DNA of 8,881 nt from Opitutia bacterium (GTDB taxonomy: Bacteria; Verrucomicrobiota; Verrucomicrobiia; Opitutales; JANYEO01): assembly GCA_025363025.1 (NCBI GenBank), contig JANYEO010000043.1:1-8881 (forward strand), in the 5' to 3' direction. Position 1 is the stretch's first letter, and each line of letters opens with the position of its first letter. A program made the translations under genes and the position numbers. Below the pieces are notes generated by a model that did not search any database, was not told the DNA's origin, and saw only the letters and a list, made by a program, of their open reading frames with translations. Shown here one piece after another: positions 1 to 6,202 of this stretch.

Positions 1-2462
1 TTAACGCTTGAGCCTGTTGGGGCGCTGAGAGTCGCACGTGAAGGAGAAACTGATGGATCATTTACTATCACTGTTTCTGCTACATTACCACGTTCAAGGG
101 GTTGACGACCAAAAGAGCCTTTGCCTCCAAATTTTGCAATGGTATCGGCAACTTTAGGTAGAGGGGTTGTATCAATTTCTGGCGTTGCCAAGGGGAATGG
201 GATGCCTAAATTAAGATCAGGTACTGTGCGCTCAGGACGCTCGGGGGCGGGCCTGCGAGTGGAGGACGCATCAGTAGAAGCCGAAGCAATCGGATTGGAG
301 GACGATTGTGTAGGGCGTTCGCTTCTAGAATATGGAAGAAATGTGTTTGGCTTGTGTTTAATGGGGCTAAGAGTAGGATTGTCGCCGAATATAACCCGTG
401 TAGTGGTATCTGTCAGTGAAGCAGATTGCCCTTTTGAAGTAGCTGATGGGAGAGTATCTTCATCTTCGACTGCTGGACCAAAAAAATCGGTATGGGACCC
501 TTGGTTTTGATTTGCCAGTGGGGTGTCTTGATTCGAATGGGCGGTATCTCTTACATCTACACGCCTGCTGGCCAGGTCTTCGGGGCCCTCCGTGTGCTGT
601 TGTGGTACATTCGAAAAGTGGCCATAACTAGGAACAGCAGGGGAGACGATTGCAGGCGCTGCTGCTGTATTTGCTGGGCGTGGAGAGGCAGGGGGGAGGT
701 ACTCCAAGTTGATTTTCCAGCTGGACAATGTTAAGCGGGTTGTTTCCCGAGCAGCAGGAGTCCAAGAGGCCATGCCGGTATTGAGATGGCGGCGCAGGGT
801 AGCGGGATCCCCATTAGGGATGTTATCGAGTGGGATCCCTTTGTAGGCATCGGGCTTTGCGGCCTCTAAGGCATCCGTAAAGCAAGCGGCTTGCTCTATC
901 TTCATGCGTGTGTCGATTAGGAGGCCGGCCATTTGCTTAATTAAAGCGTCGCGGTCAGTCGGGCTTGCGGCTTTTAAGACTTCACCCAGGGCACGTCCAT
1001 AGCCTGGATTTCGGCTGAATTGATCGTGGCCGGTGCCTGTTTTAATATTAAAGGCATTCGCTTTGATGACATCGAAGACTTCTGCATGCTGAGTCAGAGA
1101 CGGCGTATCCCAAAAAGCATCTATGGCTTGAGAGCCCCAAGCTGTGCTTTTTAGGCCTTTATCCATCATTCGGTTAACGAGCCCATCTACGATAGTTTTG
1201 CGTAAGTCTTTTGTTGCTTGGGTGTCATTGGGAGCTGCGACCGGTATATTTTCCCCAATGGCATCGAAGAGTAATTTTGTTTGAGCAGCGCTGAGTTGGC
1301 TTAAGCGAAGGGGGTCATGAATTGGGTACTCCCCCTGGACTGTATTGTCTGCAGCCTTGAGCAAAGCCACGAGGGTATATTGCTTTGTAGGGGTGCTGGG
1401 TTTTTCGAGCAGGGGCAAGAGCTTATCTAAGAATTCATGTGTACCTTTTTTTGTTTGTGCAAGATTTGGGTCTGCCATTATTTTATACACCTGGGCATCA
1501 ATCACTTGTTTTGCCCTATCCCGACGTGCAGTATCTTCAGTTGTTGGGGGCACGGGGGCGGGGGCATCTAAAATGGTCCGTGCAGAGGCCCTGGCAACAG
1601 AGGCGGGCAGGTAGCCGTGTAGGCGGTTTGCTAAATTCGCCAGCATGAGGGCCCCTCCAGAGCGAGATGGAGGAGTACCTGGGGGGATGGAGAAGGCTAT
1701 GGCATTGGTATTAGCAATAGAAATATAGGCTGCTCCTTTAGGGGCGCGGGCAGAAAGAATGCTGACTAAATTTGCAACGCCGGCATCAGCAGGGAGATAT
1801 TTACCAAATTGCTGCATGTAGGCGCAATTTTCTGGGGTGGCCATAGCGTCTAGGCACCCGACTAGGTCATCGGCATTATAGGCGGCTAAAGCTTGACGAT
1901 ATTCAGGGGTGGCATGGTTAAGGTCATTTAATAATGCGCGTAATGTATCTTTTTTGGCTGCGTTATCCGTTGAGTATAGGCAAAACCCCATGGCGGCCTC
2001 CCACCGCGTAGATTGAGGCAGGCTATTATTACTGGCCATGTGAGAGAGATCCTTTAGCAGCAACGCTTGATGGTCTGTTGGAAAGGCGTCAAAGTTGCCT
2101 ATAATAAACCCAGGCTGCAAATAAGGAGCCGCAGCATTTAAGGGATTATCAAGAAGAATGCTATCAGGTGCTACTTGCTGGTTTTTTGGCAGGGTTGCTT
2201 GAGCATCGTTTATAGCGCCTTGCCAGGCATCGCCGTATTCTTTAATGATGACAGGAAGCGTAGCGCCAGGCTGGGTCGTCGCGATACTAGCGGTGCGGGC
2301 AGCTAAGGCGGTTTTGACGTTAGCCCCCATGGGTAAGGCTTGGGCGGCTCTCCCTCCGGCAGGTCCGGCGCCTGCAGCTGGGTTGCTAACACTGCGACCA
2401 AATGCAGTGGGCTTAATTGGTGGGGGTTGCACTAAAGGGAGATTAGCATGAATAGAATCCAT
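1..2462 (-). CDS. Large unrecognised Pro/Ala/Ser-rich protein, candidate secreted effector (3' end off the window)
   Basis: Reading the minus strand from the ATG at 2462 gives 820 codons with no stop before the window edge, so the C-terminus is missing. An in-frame TGA lies two codons upstream of this ATG, which limits the start. I recognise no family. Visible parts: residues 1-70 are rich in Pro, Ala and Gly, with PPPIKPTA at 13-20 and VKTAL at 49-53; residues 70-590 are mixed and probably helical, without a convincing membrane segment or N-terminal signal peptide; residues 590-820 are Ser/Thr/Pro/Asn-rich and look disordered, with an RxxPxxP motif (R737, P740, P743). Codon use resembles the neighbouring genes. 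The disordered ends, absence of a Sec signal and shared vocabulary with the gene at 7175-8823 suggest a substrate of a signal-peptide-independent secretion system; that is inference. A structural or surface protein is also possible. Confidence 0.8.
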   Translation of the reverse strand, partial: MDSIHANLPLVQPPPIKPTAFGRSVSNPAAGAGPAGGRAAQALPMGANVKTALAARTASIATTQPGATLPVIIKEYGDAWQGAINDAQATLPKNQQVAPDSILLDNPLNAAAPYLQPGFIIGNFDAFPTDHQALLLKDLSHMASNNSLPQSTRWEAAMGFCLYSTDNAAKKDTLRALLNDLNHATPEYRQALAAYNADDLVGCLDAMATPENCAYMQQFGKYLPADAGVANLVSILSARAPKGAAYISIANTNAIAFSIPPGTPPSRSGGALMLANLANRLHGYLPASVARASARTILDAPAPVPPTTEDTARRDRAKQVIDAQVYKIMADPNLAQTKKGTHEFLDKLLPLLEKPSTPTKQYTLVALLKAADNTVQGEYPIHDPLRLSQLSAAQTKLLFDAIGENIPVAAPNDTQATKDLRKTIVDGLVNRMMDKGLKSTAWGSQAIDAFWDTPSLTQHAEVFDVIKANAFNIKTGTGHDQFSRNPGYGRALGEVLKAASPTDRDALIKQMAGLLIDTRMKIEQAACFTDALEAAKPDAYKGIPLDNIPNGDPATLRRHLNTGMASWTPAARETTRLTLSSWKINLEYLPPASPRPANTAAAPAIVSPAVPSYGHFSNVPQQHTEGPEDLASRRVDVRDTAHSNQDTPLANQNQGSHTDFFGPAVEDEDTLPSATSKGQSASLTDTTTRVIFGDNPTLSPIKHKPNTFLPYSRSERPTQSSSNPIASASTDASSTRRPAPERPERTVPDLNLGIPFPLATPEIDTTPLPKVADTIAKFGGKGSFGRQPLERGNVAETVIVNDPSVSPSRATLSAPTGSSV

Positions 2463-2485
2463 AATTCAAAAGTGGGGTTAGTTTT

Positions 2486-2514
2486 AATTTACTCTGAATT
2501 TTGCATGCCGTCAA
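2486..2514 (-). promoter_or_regulatory. Sigma70-type promoter for the large left-hand gene
   Basis: On the minus strand a TTGACG -35 box (2514-2509) is separated by exactly 17 bases from TAAATT (2491-2486), which matches the -10 consensus at 4 of 6 positions. Transcription would begin near 2480, leaving about 18 bases of leader before the ATG at 2462. It lies just downstream of the rpmA terminator, where an independent promoter is needed. Confidence 0.5.
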
Positions 2515-2536
2515 CCCAGTCAGCCAGATAAACAAC

Positions 2537-2569
2537 AAAAAAGCCGCTGCGGTTAGGCAACGGCTTTTT
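2537..2569 (-). terminator. Rho-independent terminator of the rplU-rpmA operon
   Basis: The arms 2538-2550 and 2557-2569 pair over 13 bases with a single G-U type mismatch, around a 6-base loop. On the minus strand the stem is followed by a run of six T (2542-2537). It sits 42 bases beyond the rpmA stop. The plus strand also ends in a T run, so it may work in both directions. Confidence 0.85.
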
Positions 2570-2610
2570 AAAGGCAAGTACTTGGCTAGCAAGTAGTAGC
2601 CGGTTAACAA

Positions 2611-2868
2611 CTAGTCTGCAATGACGAATTCGTCGATATGAACGCGGCGACGGGCACCTTCCCAGCGGACGATACCATCTTTTAGGGCATAAAGCGTGAA
2701 ATCTTTGCCGATGCCTACATTATCACCTGGGTGCATGCGAGTGCCCCGTTGACGAATGATAATGGTGCCGGCGAGAACGGTTTGGCCGCTATAGCGCTTT
2801 ACACCGAGGCGTTGGGCGTTACTATCGCGTCCGTTGCGGGATGTTCCTTGTCCTTTTTTATGGGCCAT
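2611..2868 (-). CDS. rpmA: 50S ribosomal protein L27
   Basis: This 85-residue protein is a component of the large ribosomal subunit whose N-terminal arm reaches toward the peptidyl transferase centre. It starts MAHKKGQGTSRNGRDS, the signature N-terminus of L27 without the cleavable extension seen in Firmicutes. It continues with the conserved RLGVKR (21-26), VLAGTIIIRQRGT (31-43) and the GxxVGxGxDxTL-type block around 49-59. Length matches the E. coli protein (85). It lies 25 bases downstream of rplU on the same strand, the usual bacterial pair, and is followed by a clear terminator. No Shine-Dalgarno sequence precedes the ATG. obgE, which often follows in other bacteria, is absent here. Confidence 0.98.
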   Translation of the reverse strand: MAHKKGQGTSRNGRDSNAQRLGVKRYSGQTVLAGTIIIRQRGTRMHPGDNVGIGKDFTLYALKDGIVRWEGARRRVHIDEFVIAD

Positions 2869-2893
2869 GACGAGAAGTGAGTCTTAAAAAGGG

Positions 2894-3208
2894 TTAGCTG
2901 TTGATGGCTTCGATCTTGATAACCGAAATTTCTTGGCGGTGGCCTTGCTTTTTTTTGTAGCCTTTACGCCGTTTTTTCTTGAAGACGATAATCTTCTTAT
3001 CGCGCTTGTTTTCAAGAATTCTTACTTGAACGGATGCCCCTGGTATAAGTGGCGTACCGAAACGCATAGAAGCCCCTTCGCCTATTGCTAGGACCTCAGG
3101 GATCTCTACCATGGCACCGTCTTCGGTGTCTTGGTAACGGTTAACAAAAATAATATCGCCCACCTTAACGGTGAACTGCCTGCCTTGTGTACGGATCGTC
3201 GCTTTCAT
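2894..3208 (-). CDS. rplU: 50S ribosomal protein L21
   Basis: This 104-residue protein is the large-subunit protein L21, which binds 23S rRNA. Visible family features are the N-terminal strand with GRQFTVKVGD (9-18), the central IPEVLAIGEG segment, and the strongly basic KKKRRKGYKKKQGHRQ block (about 77-92), the characteristic L21 signature. Length agrees with the usual 100-105 residues. It is first in a two-gene operon with rpmA. The ATG is preceded by AU-rich sequence with only a weak AGG and no real Shine-Dalgarno site. The upstream spacer holds competing stem-loops (3249-3339) that could be a leader control element. Confidence 0.97.
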   Translation of the reverse strand: MKATIRTQGRQFTVKVGDIIFVNRYQDTEDGAMVEIPEVLAIGEGASMRFGTPLIPGASVQVRILENKRDKKIIVFKKKRRKGYKKKQGHRQEISVIKIEAINS

Positions 3209-3248
3209 TTAAACCTGAAAATAGATTGGAGCGCTGAAATAAAAACCC

Positions 3249-3339
3249 ACGGGCAGAAAAGGCAAGTCTGAATATGAGGTATTGATATAAAAAACATAAT
3301 TTTGAGCAAAAAAGCACAAATAAGGCCTTTTTTGCCCGT
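3249..3339 (-). promoter_or_regulatory. Two mutually exclusive stem-loops upstream of rplU
   Basis: In the minus-strand RNA sense, arm A (3339-3325) can pair with arm C (3263-3249) over 15 bases with one mismatch, bracketing a 61-base loop. The same arm A region (3335-3327) can instead pair perfectly over 9 bases with arm B (3314-3306) around a 12-base loop. Arm C ends 41 bases before the rplU start codon. The layout resembles a leader switch, but the arms contain A and T runs, so chance pairing is possible, and I could not place the transcription start. Confidence 0.3.
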
Positions 3340-3534
3340 TTCTTTACGCTATTAACTTGGACTTTGGGGCATGGTGGGACATCCTGCAAGGTACTTTTTT
3401 CGGTGTTGTTGCGTAATTCCCTCTTTTTGGCTCAAAGCCGGGGTTTTTCGGTCGAGGATACCCAATACACTCCCTCAAAAAACCCAATTTTGATTCCAAA
3501 AATATGAAACTCTGCAATAAACACCTGAAGATTT

Positions 3535-3569
3535 CGTTGTTTTTAATTTTGCAACAACGCCCTTTTTTC
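3535..3569 (+). promoter_or_regulatory. Stem-loop with T run in the methyltransferase leader
   Basis: CGTTGTT (3535-3541) pairs perfectly with AACAACG (3553-3559) around 11 bases, followed by CCC and six T before the ATG at 3586. It has the shape of a weak intrinsic terminator or attenuator on the plus strand. No plus-strand gene upstream needs terminating, so it would act on the methyltransferase leader if at all. Confidence 0.3.
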
Positions 3570-3585
3570 TAAGACCATTTTCTTC

Positions 3586-4341
3586 ATGACCACTAAACCC
3601 ACTGCCTTAGAGGCCGGCATGGCTTATTTTGACCACCCAACAGTGGTAGAAGCGTATACGCTGGCTATTAACCGAATTGGCCTGTGGCGTTCGGAGGATT
3701 ATCTCTTTACCAAGCTATTTTCCCAGGTGGATACATTATTAGACCTTGGGTGTGGGGCCGGGCGGATTACTTTTGCCCTGTATGCGAAGGGTTATAAACA
3801 TATACAGGGCGTAGATCTTTCCTCTGGTATGATAGAGGCGGCTCGAGCAGTGGCCAGTGCTTTAAACCAGCCTGTACCCTTTGCGGTTGGGGATGCGACA
3901 AAGTTAGATTGCCCGGATAATGCTTTTGACGGCGTTATTTTTGGCTTTAATGGCCTCATGCAAATCCCGGGAAGGGTTAACCGTCGAACAGCCATGGCGG
4001 AAATTTTGCGAATACTCCGGCCAGGGGCTTGTTTGGTTTTTACCTCACATGATCGGGCTTTGCCTCGTTATGCGCTTTATTGGGAAGAGGAGACTAAGAA
4101 ATGGGAGCAAGGGCTTCAGGATGCTCGTTTAATCGATTTTGGAGATCGTTTATTTACATCAGCGGAAGGACAAGACGGCTTTATCCATATCCCTACACAA
4201 GCAGAGCTTTTAGCTGAGTTGCAAGCTGTAGGCTTTATCGTAGAAGGGTGCCCCCTGCGGGCAGAGCTTGCCCTTGAAAATGACTCCGTACGGGAATTTT
4301 CGGATGAATGCCGCTTTTGGATAGTGAGGCGGCCTTCTTAA
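3586..4341 (+). CDS. Class I SAM-dependent methyltransferase, substrate unknown
   Basis: This 251-residue protein has the Rossmann-type methyltransferase fold of the Methyltransf_11/25 group. Motif I is LDLGCGAGR (52-60), the glycine-rich SAM-binding loop. The acidic residue after strand 2 is D77 in GVDLSSGM (75-82), which would hold the ribose hydroxyls. GDATKLD (102-108) supplies the adenine-contacting Asp, and LRPGACLVF (144-152) is the usual post-motif III segment. Residues 1-45 and 155-251 are the variable parts that would set specificity, and I cannot name the substrate. The protein looks cytoplasmic. It stands alone between a divergent ribosomal operon and a convergent superoxide dismutase gene, so context does not help. 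The start ATG follows a C/T-rich leader without a Shine-Dalgarno site. Confidence 0.87.
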   Translation: MTTKPTALEAGMAYFDHPTVVEAYTLAINRIGLWRSEDYLFTKLFSQVDTLLDLGCGAGRITFALYAKGYKHIQGVDLSSGMIEAARAVASALNQPVPFAVGDATKLDCPDNAFDGVIFGFNGLMQIPGRVNRRTAMAEILRILRPGACLVFTSHDRALPRYALYWEEETKKWEQGLQDARLIDFGDRLFTSAEGQDGFIHIPTQAELLAELQAVGFIVEGCPLRAELALENDSVREFSDECRFWIVRRPS

Positions 4342-4381
4342 CTTAATGAATATTCCATTCTCATTATTTACGATTACGCAA

Positions 4382-4432
4382 AGCCCGATTGAATAATGCT
4401 TTGATTTAAGCATGCATTATTCAATCGGGGCT
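4382..4432. terminator. Strong bidirectional stem-loop between convergent genes
   Basis: Arm 4382-4399 pairs with 4414-4432 over 18 bases with a single bulged base; the arms are GC-rich at the base and AT-rich inside. It lies 40 bases after the methyltransferase stop and 8 bases before the end of the superoxide dismutase gene, in the expected place for a shared terminator. T tracts on both sides are short and interrupted, so termination efficiency is uncertain. An inner alternative stem (4396-4401 with 4408-4413) is also possible. Confidence 0.7.
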
Positions 4433-4439
4433 CTTAGCT

Positions 4440-5108
4440 TTATTTGCAGCTGCCGTCTTTACACCCGTGCAAGCCAGCGAAGTACGCCAGCCCTGCTTGG
4501 TAGTAAGCTTCGGCTTGTTCCCAATTTAACACATTCCAGAAGGCGGTAATGTAGTCTGCCCGGCGGTTTTGATATTTTAGGTAGTAGGCATGCTCCCATA
4601 CATCCAGGCCTAAGACCGGCCAGCCTTTGTAATCTACATTGGGCATGCAAGGGTGGTCTTGGTTAGGGGTGGAGCCGATAGAAAGCTCCCCGCCTGGCAA
4701 GACGCCTAGCCATGCCCAGCCACTGCCAAAGCGGGTTAAGGCGGCGGCTCCAAACTTTTCTTTTAGAGCGCCTAAGCTACCGAAGGTATTATTAATAGCT
4801 TCGGCGAGCGCACCTACGGGTTTGCCATTGCCAGTGGGGGATAAAAGGGGCCAAAAGAAGCTATGGTTGGCATGTCCACCCCCGTTATTACGAACAGCCG
4901 TACGAATGGCTTCTGGCAGGTCATTTAAATTTTTAAGTAAGCCGTAAACGCATTCAGGAGCTTCTACTCCAGCACTTTCTAAGGCTTTATTGAGATTGGC
5001 CACATAAGCTGCATGGTGCTTTGTATGGTGGATCTCCATCGTTTGCGCATCGAAGTGAGGCTCTAGACCATTATAAGGATAAGGTAAGGCAGGTAATTGA
5101 TAGCTCAT
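4440..5108 (-). CDS. sodA: Superoxide dismutase, Mn-type
   Basis: This 222-residue cytosolic enzyme converts superoxide to hydrogen peroxide and oxygen. By alignment with E. coli SodA the metal ligands are H27 (in MEIHHTKHH), H82 (in GGGHANHSFFW), D169 and H173 (in DVWEHAYY). The second-shell Gln lies in STPNQD (Q150), and GGHANH rather than AAQVWNH favours manganese over iron, though cambialistic enzymes share these residues. No signal peptide is present. The family core ends near residue 208; the last residues form HGCKDGSCK, with Cys216 and Cys221, an unusual small tail. The gene is 63 bases downstream of tadA on the same strand with its own possible -10 box (TATACT, 5142-5137). No Shine-Dalgarno site precedes the ATG. 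Confidence 0.95.
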   Translation of the reverse strand: MSYQLPALPYPYNGLEPHFDAQTMEIHHTKHHAAYVANLNKALESAGVEAPECVYGLLKNLNDLPEAIRTAVRNNGGGHANHSFFWPLLSPTGNGKPVGALAEAINNTFGSLGALKEKFGAAALTRFGSGWAWLGVLPGGELSIGSTPNQDHPCMPNVDYKGWPVLGLDVWEHAYYLKYQNRRADYITAFWNVLNWEQAEAYYQAGLAYFAGLHGCKDGSCK

Positions 5109-5136
5109 GGTTATTAGTGTATTTAGGGAAAGGCTT

Positions 5137-5142
5137 AGTATA
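5137..5142 (-). promoter_or_regulatory. Possible -10 box of sodA
   Basis: TATACT on the minus strand matches the -10 consensus at 5 of 6 positions and would place the transcript start near 5130, about 22 bases before the ATG. No good -35 hexamer lies at 16-18 bases upstream, so this is either a weak or activator-dependent promoter, or chance. Confidence 0.3.
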
Positions 5143-5171
5143 GAGACTAAATGCTGTTCTAAAGCTAAACC

Positions 5172-5687
5172 CTACATGGGCAATTCAATTCGTTTCCCCT
5201 TAAAAAAAGCCTGGAGGAGGGCCGTGCACTCGGCTTCATACACCCCCCCTGTAGCTGTTAGCATATGGTTGAGCTTTGGTAACCCTTGCAAAGAAAAAGC
5301 ACCCCCTAGGCAGCCCATTTTAGGGTCTTTGGTTGCATAAAAAACGTGGCCTAGGCGCGCCATAATGCTGGCCCCAGAACACATAGGGCAAGGTTCCTTC
5401 GTCACAAATAAACGGGCTTCGTTAAGGCGCCAGTCTCCAATGGCTTTGGCGGCTTCTGTAATAACCAGCATTTCTGCATGGGCGGTTGGGTCTTTGGTTT
5501 GTACGGTACGGTTGTGGTCTGCCGCGATGACTTCTCCTTTAAATTCGATAATGGCGCCAATGGGGACTTCGTCTTCCTTCCAAGCATCAATGGCTTGGTT
5601 GTAAGCAAGTTGCATAAAGAAAAGCTCATCCTTTTTTAATTGAGAGGGGAAGACTTTATCAAAAGGGCACGGCAGTGGTATGATCAT
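5172..5687 (-). CDS. tadA: tRNA-specific adenosine deaminase
   Basis: This 171-residue zinc enzyme deaminates the wobble adenosine (A34) of tRNA-Arg(ACG) to inosine. The CDA/deaminase core is complete: HAE (H70, catalytic E72) and PCPMC (C100, C103) give the zinc ligands, and the N-terminal EVPIGA (40-45) and DHNR (57-60) match the TadA family. The MGCLGG segment (124-129) fits the loop before the C-terminal helices. The ATG at 5687 gives about 20 residues more than a minimal TadA; an internal Met25 falls within the first conserved helix, so the upstream start is preferred. A guanine or cytosine deaminase of the same superfamily is less likely. sodA follows 63 bases downstream; infA diverges upstream. 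Confidence 0.93.
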   Translation of the reverse strand: MIIPLPCPFDKVFPSQLKKDELFFMQLAYNQAIDAWKEDEVPIGAIIEFKGEVIAADHNRTVQTKDPTAHAEMLVITEAAKAIGDWRLNEARLFVTKEPCPMCSGASIMARLGHVFYATKDPKMGCLGGAFSLQGLPKLNHMLTATGGVYEAECTALLQAFFKGKRIELPM

Positions 5688-5709
5688 TTCGGATGGTTTT
5701 TGATATTAA

Positions 5710-5738
5710 AGCACAATTTTTTGATATTCAATTGTCAA
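5710..5738 (-). promoter_or_regulatory. Candidate tadA promoter
   Basis: The minus strand has a perfect TTGACA (5738-5733). At 17 bases the -10 position reads TGTGCT (5715-5710), only 3 of 6 matches, so the -35 element carries most of the case. Transcription would start near 5703, about 16 bases before the tadA ATG. Confidence 0.4.
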
Positions 5739-5767
5739 GGCATTCTACGAGTAGCCATTCCAAATAG

Positions 5768-5796
5768 TTGACAGTTGCGTGTATCTTTGGTTTAAA
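5768..5796 (+). promoter_or_regulatory. Strong sigma70-type promoter of infA-pdxY
   Basis: A perfect -35 TTGACA (5768-5773) is followed after exactly 17 bases by TTTAAA (5791-5796), matching the -10 consensus at 4 of 6 positions. The start would be near 5803, giving a leader of about 34 bases before the ATG at 5837. The TTG that could be taken as an upstream start codon for infA is the first part of this -35 box. Confidence 0.7.
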
Positions 5797-5836
5797 CGCC
5801 CTTGTTTCCCACGTCACGGGGTCTTTTATATATTAT

Positions 5837-6193
5837 ATGTCAGATGAATCGATAGAATTAGATGGAAAAGTCGTAACCGTTTTACCGGGTACGATGTTCC
5901 GGGTAGAACTTTCCAATGGCCATATTGTGCTCGCACACATATCGGGTAAATTGCGCAAGCACTTTATTAAAATTGCCACAGGAGACATGGTCCGTTTGGA
6001 AATGACGCCTTACGATTTAGATAAAGCGCGTATTGTTTACCGTTTGAAAAATGCGGCTTATCAGCGCAATGTGCCTATTCGTAGCTATGGCCCCCGTCGG
6101 GGTGGTTCTTCCGGCCCTGCACGGCGGAGTGGTCCTAGTTCCTCCGGCCCTGCTGCAACGCCTCCGGCCCCGACCACGCCCCCAACTGCGTAG
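5837..6193 (+). CDS. infA: Translation initiation factor IF-1 with a C-terminal extension
   Basis: This 118-residue protein is IF-1, which binds the ribosomal A site during initiation together with IF-2 and IF-3. Residues 1-70 are the complete S1/OB-fold core, with LPGTMFRVELSNGH (16-29), AHISGKLRK (33-41), GD (49-50) and the TPYDLDKARIVYR block (57-69). The E. coli protein is 72 residues; here 48 extra residues follow, rich in Gly, Ser, Pro and Arg (RRGGSSGPARRSGP around 87-100, then APTTPPTA at the end), probably disordered. The ATG at 5837 was chosen because it matches the family N-terminus; an in-frame TTG at 5768 lies inside the -35 box. pdxY begins 9 bases after the stop, so the two are probably co-transcribed. 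Confidence 0.95.
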   Translation: MSDESIELDGKVVTVLPGTMFRVELSNGHIVLAHISGKLRKHFIKIATGDMVRLEMTPYDLDKARIVYRLKNAAYQRNVPIRSYGPRRGGSSGPARRSGPSSSGPAATPPAPTTPPTA

Positions 6194-6202
6194 ACTGCCG
6201 TT

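Larger units (their letters stand above)
3209..3585. other. 377-base divergent spacer between rplU and the methyltransferase gene
   Basis: No credible gene is present. Short open frames here, including one overlapping the start of rplU, have no family features and uneven composition. The spacer is AT-rich with many T and A runs. It holds the paired arms near rplU and a 7-bp stem (3535-3541 with 3553-3559) followed by a T run just before the methyltransferase start. A weak plus-strand promoter candidate is TTGATT (3490-3495), 17 bases, TGCAAT (3513-3518). No clear rplU promoter could be chosen. Confidence 0.6.

Noticed and set aside
195..220. DLNL motif in the left protein as a plant EAR repression motif
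   Set aside because: The spacing to the following Pro does not fit DLNxxP, and a four-residue match in a low-complexity tail is expected by chance.
121..1648. Several short plus-strand open frames at the left of the window
   Set aside because: All are shadows of the uninterrupted minus-strand frame that spans 1-2462.
3165..3389. Minus-strand open frame of 74 codons overlapping the start of rplU
   Set aside because: Overlaps rplU in another frame, has Phe/Leu-rich composition from T runs and no family features.
5768..5836. In-frame TTG start extending IF-1 by 23 residues
   Set aside because: The TTG is the beginning of a perfect -35 box, and the extra residues do not match any IF-1 N-terminus; the ATG at 5837 does.
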